From assembly GCF_900115085.1 (NCBI RefSeq), contig NZ_FOVF01000035.1, positions 1-50,600 on the forward strand: a DNA stretch of 50,600 nucleotides. The letters are read 5' to 3'. Below are positions 1-11,100 of the stretch, one piece after another; the stretch's first letter is position 1, and each line of letters begins with the position of its first letter. The position numbers and the translations under genes are program-made. A model generated the notes under the pieces. It ran no database searches, had not been told where the DNA came from, and saw only the letters and a program-made list of their open reading frames with translations. The DNA is from Dokdonella immobilis. GTDB taxonomy: Bacteria > Pseudomonadota > Gammaproteobacteria > Xanthomonadales > Rhodanobacteraceae.

Positions 1-3000
1 GGTCGGTGAGGCCGGGCCATACTGGATCTGGGCGATGCGATCGAGGGCATCGTAGGCGTAGAGGCCGCGCTGATTACGCGCATCGGTGCGCACGGCGAGG
101 TTGCCGGCCGGGTCGTAGCGATGACTGCTCAGGCCGGTATCCGGGCTGGTCAGGGTCTCGAGCTCGTCAAAGCCGGTGTAGAGGTAGCGGGTAACGAGGT
201 TGCGCGGGTCGGTGACCCGGCTCAGGTTGTCCTGGACGTCGTAGCCGTAGTCGATCTGCGCATGGTCGGGATCGGTCTCGGCCAGCACATCGGTATGTCG
301 CAGGCGATCGAGTTCATCGTAGTGCTGCGTGGCGACATGACCGAGCGCATCGGTGATGGTCTTCTCGTTGCCGGTGCCGTCGTAGGTGTAATGGGCCGAT
401 TCGTCCGGGTCGGTGCCGAATTCGGCTTCGACCCGCCCGAGCGCGTCGATGTGCCGGTTGACCACCTGGACGAGTTGATCGTCGGCATCGAAGGTTTCTT
501 CCTTGACACGATTTCCCAGGGGGTCCAGCGTGTAGTGCACGTGCCGGCCGCGGCTGTCGGTGACGTCGGTCAGGCGATCGGCGATGTCATAGTCATAGTC
601 GAGATAGCTGTCGTCAGCCAGGGTCAGGCGATCGACATTTCCGCTCGGGGTATAGTCGAAGCGGGTTGTCTCACCGGGATCATTCGCATCGACCTTGTTG
701 ATTACATGAGTCAGGCGCCCACGCAGGTCATAGCGATATTCGGTGATCTGGCCGTTGGCGTCGATGCGCTTGAGCAGACGCGCATCGTCGTCGTACTCGA
801 TGTATTGCGAGGCATTGCCCTCGGCATCGGTCATCAGGCTCAAGTTGCCCGTTGCCGGATCGTAGTCCCAGCTACTGGCGTCGTTCACGTCGGTTCGTGG
901 ACCATCGAAGCCCGTCAGCTGGCCATTGCCGTCGAAGGCGGTGGTCCAGATGCGTGTTTCGGTGCGCGCGGTCACCGTACGCGATTGCAGGTTGCCTTCG
1001 TCGTCGTAGACAAACACGGAATGGCGCGTGCCGCCTTCAATCGGCTCGAAGGTTTCCAGCGGCAGGAACCAGAATGGGTGCCAGATGGTTGTCGTGACGC
1101 GCTGCAGGGGCGTGCCTGCGGCCTCGGTGAGGGTTTCGATCAGTCCGCGACTGTTGCGCCCGTAGCGCGTGATGCGACCTTCGAAGTCCTTGCGGCTGGC
1201 GATCAGGCCACGCGGATCATAGGTCGTCTCGGCGGCCATGCCACCGCCGCAACTGCCGCATGGCTCCGTGACCTTGTGCAGATACTTGCGCTTGTTGTCC
1301 GTCACGAATTCGTAGACACGCTCGGTGCCTAGCGGATCCGTTTCGGTGGTGCGGTCTTCTTCGTAGCGGAACCTGTAGAGCTCGATTCCGCCGGGCTTTC
1401 CGCTCGACAGCACGCGGCCCCGGTGATCATAGGTCCAGGTCACATAGCGCTCGCCGCGCTCATCGGTGATGCCGGTCAACGCATAGCGCTGGGTAACGTC
1501 CTCGTAGTGGTACTGACGAGTCGTGGTATCGGGATACGTCACCTTGCTCAGGTTGCCGAAGCCATCGTGCTCGAACGAAATCTGCCGGTGCGCCGGATCC
1601 TTGACTCCGGATAGATAACCCGTGGTCGGATCATAGGAAAATTCCAGGGCACGCCCGAAGGTATGAGTCACGCTGGCCGGACGGCCGCGGCCATCGTAGG
1701 CCAGCGTGTGGGCCAGACCGGCGCGGTTGGTGATCGACAGCAGGCGACCGTCGGCGCTGTAGTGCTCGGTCGTATCCTGCGGGGTGTAGTGCAGCCAGCC
1801 GGTAGTGGTTCCGCCGCTGACCAGACGCTCGATGCGACCCGGCACATTGCCGTCTGTTATGTACGCTGTATTGCGCCAGTTGAACTGGGTCCAGCCGCCG
1901 TCCTCGCGCATGATGAGGACGGAGTCCGGGCGTTGATCGACCGGAAACGGACTGCCGTCGACCGACTGCGGCAGGCGCAGATTCTGGAAATAGCTCGCGG
2001 ACCATTTGGCCCCGACGTAGCCGCTGAGATTCGGCACGGCCGACGTGTAGGTTCGTTCGAAGTGCAGGGGAAAGGCGCCATCGCCCTGGTAGTCGTGCTC
2101 AGTCTGCCACTTCACTCCGCTGCCGATCGCTACAGGGTTGCCGCGCGGCGTATCGCTACCGCGATCGTCGTCTCGGCTGCCGTCACCGCCGTCGAAGCCA
2201 ATCGCCGACGCAATGCCTCCAGCACTGAGATCGACCCCGAGCCAGGAAGCGATCTTGCGCAGGCAGGGCGGCACGTAGGAACACGCAATATTGTTGATCG
2301 TATCGATGCCGAGTTGCGCCTTCTCCTCCGGCGTTAGCGCGCCCCATTCATCGATGATCGAGCTCAGCCACATCGACACCTCGTAGATGGCATAGGCGAT
2401 GCCGATTGCGATCAGTGCGGCATCGATGACGGCCAGCACGGGAATGATCGGCGCAAAGATCGCGCCCAGTGCGGCGGCTACCGTCTGGAATGCCGCGAGC
2501 CTGGTGATATAGCGGAGCAGGAATTTCTCGATTGACTCGATGATTCGCGTGTTGCAAAGAATATAGAGCGCGACGGCGACCACGATGCAGCCGACATTGA
2601 TTCCGCCAGACAGTCCACCCTCGATTCGCTGCAGGGAGTTTCCTGTTTGCGGGTCATAGATGACATAGCCCGCTCCGCGCCAGCGGCCATAACTGACTTC
2701 GCGCTCATGAGCGACGACAATCAGGCCGGCAGTGACGCTTTGCCGAATCTCCTCCTCGGCATAGGTGGACAGGTGCAACTCGGCGAGAGCGACATTCAAG
2801 TTTGCACCGCTGATCTGGAAGATGCGCTGGCCGTTGTCGATCGCAAGCTTGAGGATCGTCGAGGCCGATATGCCGAGGCCCTGGCGATAGGTGCCGGTCA
2901 GCAACGGCCATACCGCACTTTCCGCGGTCGAACCGGTCGAGCCGATGTGCAGGGACATGCGCGTGCGATCCTCGGCATTGCGAAGGGTCAGGCCCACGCG

Positions 3001-5163
3001 CGCCGCCTTGACGTCGGTCACCTGGCCAGCAATGAACCCCGAGCGTGGGATGCCAAAGAAATAGGAGACTTCATAGCTTTGGGCGAACGCCCCGATCGAA
3101 GGCAGGCGCAAGGCCACGGCGTCGGCCGAGCGCGCAGCCTGCTCTTCGAGATGATCGGAGATTGCCCAATACAGCAAGCCCCCGTAGTAGAGCGCATCCC
3201 GGGTCGCCAGACTGGCCATATCGGGGAGGCCTGCACCTTCACGCTCGACGCGATCCGGGCGCATGCCGGCCAGGTCCGGGACCAGCGCAATGGTGCTGCC
3301 TGCGGCAAAGCGGTAGGCCTCGGTGGTCGTCCGCCTGCCGCTGGCGTCGCGCACATCGACATGCCAGAACTGCATCGTGCCCATTCGAGTGGCGCCCGAT
3401 TGCCAGAGCACTTCGCCATCGAGCATCAGTCGCGGGACCACGTTGATCTGTCCGAGCGGAAGCGTTTCGGCATGGCTGGTCGCATAGGTCACGATCGCCT
3501 GCGCGTCCGCATCGGTGGCCGGGGCGTAGTCCACCCCGAAATGATGCGCGCCAAGGCGGACCATCGGTACGCTGACCTGCGCGCTTGGTGAGCCGAAGTT
3601 GAGCGCGGATTCGTCTGCGTAGAATCGGATCTCGATCGTCTGTCTGAGCGTTGCCGGGAGTTCGGCATAGCGGGCGACCGTGGACGAGCGCAGTGGGTAG
3701 GGAAGTGCGCCTGCCAGGATCAGGCTGTTGATCGGGCGGATCGTGCGCCGATCATAGAAGCTTTCGCCGGAGATATCCGGAATGGCCGCATTCATCTCGT
3801 CGGCGAGCTGTTGGGCGGTGGCACCCATGGCCCGGTTCATTTCATCGAAATCAAAGCCGGTGATACCCCCGCTTGCATCGATCTGGATGGAGTCGGCGAA
3901 GTTCTGTGCGATCTGCCGCCGTGGCTCGCGCGTGTGTTCGCGCCAGGGATAGGCTGCGACATAGTCGAACTGCTTGTAGGCAACCTCGAATGGCACCCAC
4001 TGGTCGGGGACGCGATTGATCGCTCCGCGCGAGGGGATGAAGTCAACCCAGGCTTCGACCCAGACGTGCTCGAAACGAACGGCGACGATGCGGCCACCGG
4101 AGATGACACTGGCCGCGGGGATGCCGCCCTTCTGCATGATTTCGACGGCCATCTGCGGCGTTGCGACGTTGCCGAGCCAGTTCTGGACCTTGTCGATCGG
4201 CAGTTCGATAACACTCCTGGCGTAACGCGCAGGCACGCCCGATGTGCGCAGCAGCGCCAGGGTAAGACTGGCGATGTCGAACGCATTGCCGCGACGGCTC
4301 AGCAAGGTCTGATCGGCGCCTTGCACCGAACCAAACGTGGGATGGAATTCAACGTTGTCGTAGACCCAGTTGCGGATGGCCACCGGGTTACCATCAAGGG
4401 ACTGGGCGAGTGCCTGAATGGCGGGTGTGAACGATGCATCGAGGGTTTCGGCGAGTTCGCCCGGCCCCGGTGGATCAGTGATGGCGGCGGGCGGCAGGGC
4501 ACCCTCGGCGGTCGGTTCCTGCGGAATGGCCACGTCGTCGAGCGTGGCAAATGAAGTTGGCAACGCCGCCTTGTCGATGGCACGCCAGGCGCGGGCCCGG
4601 GTTTGTCCGGCAAACCAGTCGGCAAGATTGACCAGTGCCCCGCTGATCTCGGAGACGTTGGCGCGGGTATCGCGCAGCGGTTCGATCAGGCTGCGGAAGA
4701 TCGCTGCACGCGAGAGCACTTCAGAAAGAAGTGCCTCGTGTCGTGCGACGATGGATCCGTCGACACCTTGTTCGGCCATCTGCGCAGCCTCGGCGCGCCA
4801 GTCGCTCTCGATCTCGGATTCGAAATCGCCCAGTTCGTCGACATCGGCCAGAATACGTAGCGTCATCGCATTCGGTTCGCTTTCGCCGGTGCCAGCCTGG
4901 ACGCTGGCGACCGTAGGTTTCGGAGACCCGACCGGTTGCAGCCGAGCGAGCTCGGCCGCAACCGACTCCAGCCTATTGGCCAGGCTGCGGACACGCGCAT
5001 CGCGATCGCGCGCATCCTGCGCTGCCGCAATGGCCGCGGCGTAATCGGAGTGCTCGGCGGCCACCGCGCGCGCCATATCGAGGTGCGAAAACCACATGAT
5101 CGAGGCGATGCCCAGTGCCAGCGAAAGGCGACGGACGAGATTCGGTAAGCAGATTGCAGGCAT
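1..5163 (-). CDS. RHS/YD-repeat protein with N-terminal transglutaminase-like domain (partial, 3' end outside window)
   Basis: The frame is open from an ATG at 5163 to the left edge, giving 1721 residues without a stop. The start lies 4 bp after the TGA of the upstream gene and is preceded by AAGGAGG and GAGGA. Residues 1-35 look like a signal peptide. Residues 38-75 are a charged, Ala-rich, probably coiled-coil stretch. Residues about 255-400 resemble a transglutaminase-like core (ALLRTSGVPARYA, then EHVWVEAW with His366). The usual catalytic Cys position is Ala294 (RRGNAFD), so cysteine chemistry is unlikely. Residues about 850-935 are strongly hydrophobic, perhaps two or three membrane segments. 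From about residue 1005 there is a DUF6531-like RHS opening (GVKWQTEHDYQGDGAFPLHF), then YD repeats (YDPRGLI, YDLRGRL, YDPAGNL) to the edge, with a CGSC pair near residue 1305. RHS proteins usually end in a variable toxin or effector domain, which cannot be seen here. Last visible gene of the giant operon. Confidence 0.9.
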   Translation of the reverse strand, partial: MPAICLPNLVRRLSLALGIASIMWFSHLDMARAVAAEHSDYAAAIAAAQDARDRDARVRSLANRLESVAAELARLQPVGSPKPTVASVQAGTGESEPNAMTLRILADVDELGDFESEIESDWRAEAAQMAEQGVDGSIVARHEALLSEVLSRAAIFRSLIEPLRDTRANVSEISGALVNLADWFAGQTRARAWRAIDKAALPTSFATLDDVAIPQEPTAEGALPPAAITDPPGPGELAETLDASFTPAIQALAQSLDGNPVAIRNWVYDNVEFHPTFGSVQGADQTLLSRRGNAFDIASLTLALLRTSGVPARYARSVIELPIDKVQNWLGNVATPQMAVEIMQKGGIPAASVISGGRIVAVRFEHVWVEAWVDFIPSRGAINRVPDQWVPFEVAYKQFDYVAAYPWREHTREPRRQIAQNFADSIQIDASGGITGFDFDEMNRAMGATAQQLADEMNAAIPDISGESFYDRRTIRPINSLILAGALPYPLRSSTVARYAELPATLRQTIEIRFYADESALNFGSPSAQVSVPMVRLGAHHFGVDYAPATDADAQAIVTYATSHAETLPLGQINVVPRLMLDGEVLWQSGATRMGTMQFWHVDVRDASGRRTTTEAYRFAAGSTIALVPDLAGMRPDRVEREGAGLPDMASLATRDALYYGGLLYWAISDHLEEQAARSADAVALRLPSIGAFAQSYEVSYFFGIPRSGFIAGQVTDVKAARVGLTLRNAEDRTRMSLHIGSTGSTAESAVWPLLTGTYRQGLGISASTILKLAIDNGQRIFQISGANLNVALAELHLSTYAEEEIRQSVTAGLIVVAHEREVSYGRWRGAGYVIYDPQTGNSLQRIEGGLSGGINVGCIVVAVALYILCNTRIIESIEKFLLRYITRLAAFQTVAAALGAIFAPIIPVLAVIDAALIAIGIAYAIYEVSMWLSSIIDEWGALTPEEKAQLGIDTINNIACSYVPPCLRKIASWLGVDLSAGGIASAIGFDGGDGSRDDDRGSDTPRGNPVAIGSGVKWQTEHDYQGDGAFPLHFERTYTSAVPNLSGYVGAKWSASYFQNLRLPQSVDGSPFPVDQRPDSVLIMREDGGWTQFNWRNTAYITDGNVPGRIERLVSGGTTTGWLHYTPQDTTEHYSADGRLLSITNRAGLAHTLAYDGRGRPASVTHTFGRALEFSYDPTTGYLSGVKDPAHRQISFEHDGFGNLSKVTYPDTTTRQYHYEDVTQRYALTGITDERGERYVTWTYDHRGRVLSSGKPGGIELYRFRYEEDRTTETDPLGTERVYEFVTDNKRKYLHKVTEPCGSCGGGMAAETTYDPRGLIASRKDFEGRITRYGRNSRGLIETLTEAAGTPLQRVTTTIWHPFWFLPLETFEPIEGGTRHSVFVYDDEGNLQSRTVTARTETRIWTTAFDGNGQLTGFDGPRTDVNDASSWDYDPATGNLSLMTDAEGNASQYIEYDDDARLLKRIDANGQITEYRYDLRGRLTHVINKVDANDPGETTRFDYTPSGNVDRLTLADDSYLDYDYDIADRLTDVTDSRGRHVHYTLDPLGNRVKEETFDADDQLVQVVNRHIDALGRVEAEFGTDPDESAHYTYDGTGNEKTITDALGHVATQHYDELDRLRHTDVLAETDPDHAQIDYGYDVQDNLSRVTDPRNLVTRYLYTGFDELETLTSPDTGLSSHRYDPAGNLAVRTDARNQRGLYAYDALDRIAQIQYGPASPT

Positions 5164-5167
5164 GTCC

Positions 5168-8100
5168 TCACGCCCTCCTTGTCTGGCGTGACCGGAAAGC
5201 TGCCGAACCGAGCAGCAGCAGGAAGATCGAGAGCAGGACCAGGGCGACGCGGCCGGCACCGGGCACCGGTATCGGTGTCACCAGCAGGTCCTCGGCATCC
5301 TCGAGATCAACGAAGACCGGATCCGATCCGAGTGCGGCATAAACCGGATCGGCCGACTCCACGGCGGCGACCCGGATGCCGATGATCCGCATTCCGTCGA
5401 CCGTTCCATTGTTGAAGGTCCGCAGGATCGCGGTGCCGGGACTGCTCCATTGGGGCGGCTCGATGGTCAACGCCAGGGGTTCGAGTTCGACCAGCGCGGA
5501 GTTCGGATCCGCCGGTGGCTCGACGGCCGCCGCCAACATCAGTGTCACCGGCGCGACCGGTCGGGAACCAAGGCTCAGCTGAAGCCCGGTGGAGTCGCCT
5601 TCGATCAGGTTCTGCGGGCCGGAAAGGGATAGGCGGATCGCTGGGACGTCGTCATCCAAATTGTGCGCGGTGACGACTTGCGCAGGCAGCGCGGCGAACT
5701 GGATGTCGTCCGATGCGCTCACCCTGAGGGTCAGCGCAACATCGCGCGTGCCATCAGCGACATCGTCGTCGAGGCCGCGCAGGACAATGGCTTGGGCCGT
5801 CGTCGCATTGGTGGGGGTGAAAATGAGCTCAACCGGGTCCGCGACCACTTCACCGGGGTCGGCCGATGTGATTTCGACGTGCACATCGGCACTCGGCAGG
5901 CGATCAAAGGCTATCTGCAACAGGCCGGTGTCTCCATCCTCGGAAACATCGAGATCGGTTGCCACGATTTGCCAGGCCGGTGCAATGACAACATCGTCGT
6001 CGCGATTGACCGCGTTGAGGTCGGGCGGATCGATGCCCTGATAGCGCGGATCGTCGCTGACCACGGGCCGCAAGCCGATCACACCGATGATGTCGCCGTC
6101 CACTTCGGTGTCATCGACACCGGTCACCGAGAAGCTCAGGACGGAGGCGCCCGAGCCGGCCGGAAACACCAGTGAGTCGGTATCCAGGGACCACTCGCTG
6201 CTGTCGGGGTTGACCAGATCGATCCTGACCGGATCCATAGGAGGCACGCTCAGATGCACGCTGACCGTTGCCTGGGTTCCCGTTTCGCTGGTCTCGATGC
6301 GGGTCTCGGGGTCCACGACAACCTGTACCGTTTCGTTGTCGAGGTTGGTCACGCTGACATCGGGCGGGTTGATGCCGGCGTAGTGGGCGTCGTCGCTCAG
6401 TGCAGCCGCGATGACGATGGCGCCGACGATGTTGCCATCGGCTTCCGCGTCATCGACGCCGGTCGCGACCACGGTCCTCGCACTCCAGTCCTGCGGCGTG
6501 AATACCAGTTCCGACTCCGCAATCGCGAATTCGCCAGGGTCTCCGCTGGCCAGCGGCACGTGGACCTCATCCGTCGGCGCAGTCGTGAGCGCCACGAGGA
6601 AGCTCGCGGTGGCACCGTTCTCGTCGACGATCAGTCCGGTGGTGGGTGCAACAACGATGCGGGCACTGTCGTTGTCGAGGTTGAGCAGGGCCACATCCGG
6701 CGGATCGATGCCGGCAAACGCAGTATCCGCGCTCTGCACGGGACCGAGGGAAAGCAGCGCAGACTGGTCGCCATCGACGAGATCATCGTCAACGGGATTC
6801 ACGGCGACGCTGTAGCCGGATTGCCAGTTGACTGCGTCTAGCCGGATCTCGGTGTCCAGCACCTGCCATTCGCCGGCGTCGACCGGTCCGATCGGCACCA
6901 CCACCTCGGCGCTCGGCATGCGGTTCAGACGAACCACGAAGCTGCCTGCCGTGCCCGATTCGGAGGTCGTGACCTGCTGAGGCTCGACGATGATGCCGGC
7001 CTGCTCATCATCGGTATTGGAAAGTTCAACGTCGGCCGGATCGAGTCCATTGAAGACCGGGTCCTGGCTCACGACCGGCCACAGCTCCAGCACACCGGCC
7101 TGGGTGCCGTCGAAATCGGTGTCATCGACACCCGTCACCTGCACAGACACGCCCGCCTGCCAATTGCCGGCGTCAAGCGTCAATGTCGTGGATGGCAGGG
7201 CCCACTCGCCCGGATCCGGGTTGACCAGATCGATCTGCACGCCGGAGGCCGGTTCGGCGTTCAAACGGACCACGAAACTCGCGCTTGTTCCGGCTTCGGA
7301 GGTGGTTATCGACGTAGGCGACACGAGGACTTCAGCGCTGTCGTCGTCCAGATTGACGATCGTGACATCACTGGCGTCGAGACCTGCATAGGCGCCATCG
7401 GCGGACTGCGCCGGCAACAGGCGAATGATGCCGGCCTGGTCACCATCCACCAGGGCATCATCCACGCCGTCGACGACGATCGCGCGAGGAACGTCCCAGG
7501 TGGCCGGGGTGAACACGATTTCTCCGGTCGGCAGACTCCACTCCGCGGCGTCGCTCGCCACGATCGGAATGCGCACCTCGGCGCTCGGCTGGCTGGCAAG
7601 GGAGACGTTGAACGTGGCGCTCTGCCCGGCCTCCGAGGTCACGAGGCCGGAAACCGGCTCGACCAGGATTGCCGCTGCGGCGGGAGCCACCAGCGTGAAG
7701 GATTCGGAATCGAGGATGCGCCAATCGCCGTTATCTCGGTCCATCTCGACCAAGCAGGCGTGCACGCCGGCCGAGAGCCCGGTCGTCGGCAGCAGTTCAC
7801 TGGCCACGTAATCGGTCCCGGGAACGAGGTCGACCGTGACTTGCTGCTCGAATTCGACCGTGCCGTCATCGAGGGCGACCATGCGCTTGCGCAGATGGGC
7901 ATCGGGCTGCGCTGCGGCGCCGCGGTTGCGCACCGTGAACAGGCAGGTCTGCGGTTCACCGACCAGCAACGACGGCCTGGCAATGCTGACGAAGCCCTCG
8001 ATCGCGGCACTAGCGTCGGGCAGGCGCTGGAACGTGATCGTGTCTGTAGCGTATTCGTAGCCGGTCAATCGGGAGCGCAGGCGTGCCACGGCGGTGTACT

Positions 8101-11100
8101 CGCCGGCGGCTGCGGCGCCGTCGACACCCATCTCGCCAGCGATCGAGGCATTGGCGAAAAGGTCATCGAGCATGATGCTGCGGACCTGACTGAATCCTGC
8201 AGGCCCGGAGATCGTTATCGTGACTTCGGGCAAGCGGATCACTTCTGAAGGAGAAAGATTGCCGGCCACGTAGTCGATCCGGATGGCCTCTCCGGTGGCG
8301 TATTCCGAGCGCGGCGTGCTCAGGCTGACGGTTCCGGCCGGTCCGGTGACGTCACCGCTGATCGCAAACGATGCGGTGGCCGTATCGGCGATCGCTCCCT
8401 GCGAATCATGCAGTCGGCCTTCGAGCACGTAGTTGCCGGCCAACACGCCCTGGGTCGACCATTCCAGACTACGTGACGCGGTTCCACCTGCAGGAATTTC
8501 CGTGATGATCTGGTCGTCGAGCGAGGCAGTCACCACCCCCTGCGAATTACGGATGAGCCATTCAACCGAATAACCCGCGGCGACCACGCCGAGGTTCGAA
8601 ACCGTCGCTGTCAGCGTGGCGATCGCGCCCGGCTCGTAGGCCAGGCTATCGGTGGCCAGTTGCAGGTCACCGCGTCCGTTGGTTGCCAGGAACGGAACAC
8701 TGCGCTGGTTGTTGCCCTCGCGGCATTCACGGGCGCGATTTCGCTGGTCGACCACGGCATACAGATCGCCGCTGCCGGCGACGCTGATCTCGCCGAGATT
8801 GGCGATCTGGAACCGTGCTGGCCGCAAGGTGTCGAGGCGCCGTTCAGTCAACAAGGTGCCACCGGCAGCCGGATCGCCGCGATAGATGCTGATGTAGGGG
8901 GGCTCGTGCGCATCGACCGGGCCGGCGTTGCCGACACGCACCTGGACGGCCGGGTTGTGGCCCGTGCCCTGGTCGATCAGGCGCAGGTCGCCGACCGTGA
9001 AGTCGGGCATGCCGAGCGGATCGGGCAGCGGACTCTTCTGGACACGATAGGTATTGTGGGTCAGCCAGGAAGGCGTCTCGATCAGCGGCAGCGTCGAGTC
9101 CTCGTTGATCTCGTTGACATGGAAGGCTGCCGAGTTCCACGCCGATCCGGCGTCCGCCCAAGCGCCATTCCTAGCCTTGAACACGCGGATACCCGGAGTG
9201 GCCAGGGCCAGATCCTTGTCGAAACCGGTGACAATGATCTCCGCCTGCTTGTCCCCATCAAGGTCGGCCACCACCGGAACTTCATAGACCGTCAACGAGG
9301 AGTTGGCGGTGATGAAGCGCTGGACCAGGGTGCGCGCATCGAGAATGCGCAGATTGTGTTCGTCCGTATGCACCACCTCGAGCAGTCCGTCGTTCTCGAA
9401 GTCGAAGACTGTCGCGCTGGTCACGCCCGATGGATCGTCGATGTCGAAGGTGCGTTTGACCGTGCCGTCGGACTCGAACACGGTCAGCTTGTGCAGGCTC
9501 GAGATGATGATTTCAGGCAGTCCGTCGTCGTCGATGTCGGCTACCGTGGGCGCGCCCATGGCCGTCGAATCGGGTGCATGGACCGGACCCCAGATCGTCT
9601 CGCCGGTGTGTTCGAGCAGCCAGAGCTCGTCGTTGATCGAGAGGACGATTTCGGCGAAGTCGTCGGAGTCGAAATTGCCGATCGCCACGTAACCCGAGTA
9701 ATTCATCGGAACGTCGTTGCCGTCCGCAATCGGGATCGGCTTGATGTCTTCACGATGCCACAACGTGCGCCCTTCGAAGTCGTATGCCGTACGCCCGGCG
9801 ATGACTTCGACACGTCCATCGAGATCGATATCGGCGGCCACCGAAGCCACGGCCCCGGCCACGCGCAGGGGCGAACCGATTGGCTTGCCGCCCGTGCCAC
9901 CGGCGTCGAATTCGCCTTCCCAGAGCTGCTCGCCGGTCAAGCCGCGGAACGCGGCCCTACCCAGGACCACTTCGGCTTCGTTGTCGCCTTCGAGATTGAC
10001 GATGATCGGCTGGTCGAAGACGAAGGGTGCCGGCGGAAATATCGGCGCCGGTTCGCGCGGACCATTCATGGCCGTACGCCACTTCAGGGTGCCGTCGTTC
10101 TCGAACGCGATGAGCTCCTGCCGATATCCGCGCACGACGATGATCTCGGCAACGCCGTCGTTGTCGATGTCACCGGTCGCCGGTGAGGCGAATTGGGAAA
10201 GCCGGAAACCGGTTCGCGACCAGAGTTCCGCCCCGGTGCGGCCGTCGAGCGCGACGAGGGCGGTCTGGCTCGGCGCAATGCTGTTGCGCAGGCCGGCCAC
10301 GAAGACGAGGTCGGGTGTGTCGTACTCATTGATGGCGCCGTCGCCATTGTCGTCGGTCAGCTGGACGACGGAGGGCGTGGCGTTGAGCGAGTTGATCTGC
10401 GGATTGGAAGCGAGTCCGTCCCAGCGCCAGGACTCCTCGACCGTGTCGTTGCCGACAAAGGAAGGCGTAACCCGGCAACCGAGAAGGCTGGTGCCGACAT
10501 TGTTGTCTTCGTCCTGTTCGGGGATCTCGTTGTCCGCGTCTATCCAGAACGCCACCGGCGCGTCGCGGAAGGTCAGTTGCGCGGCCACGGCAATATCGAC
10601 CTCGACGCTACCGCCGACGGGCAGGTCCTGATCAACCCGGGTCCGGCCGATTTCCGGCTCGAGTCCGGAATCGAAGCTGCCATTGCCGTTCGCATCGACG
10701 AAGGCGATGACATAGAAATCCTGGGTTGTCGAGGACGTGCCGCGATTGGCGATCGAAAGGGTGAACGCCCGATCAAGATCAAAATGATCCGGATCGGTTT
10801 CCGACAGGGTGCTCTCGACCAGCACGAGGTCGGGGAAGTAGAAGGCCAGCGCTGTGGGTTTCAGCCCGATCTCGCCGAGGTCGCGCACTTCCAGCGGCTG
10901 CAGTGGCACGGCCAGGGTTGCCGGGTCGAAGGCGTCGGCGCTGATGGCCAGCCGGGCCACCGGTCCGCTGACCCCGCTCAGCGAGAACGCGCCGGCTGAA
11001 TCGGTGCGGGCAACATGCTGACCGCCCGGATCGCTGGCGACGATCAGGGCATTTTTGATCGGCTGGCGATTGGCCTGATTGACGATAGTGCCGAAGACCC

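Noticed and set aside
121-1332. 403-aa plus-strand open frame
   Set aside because: It is antisense to the RHS gene. The minus-strand frame reads as clear YD repeats through the whole stretch, and the plus product has no recognisable motif.
8660-10186. 508-aa plus-strand open frame (and similar ones at 11015-12427 and 14659-16209)
   Set aside because: Antisense shadows of the two giant genes. Long reverse open frames are expected in high-GC coding DNA, and the minus frames show conserved domains.
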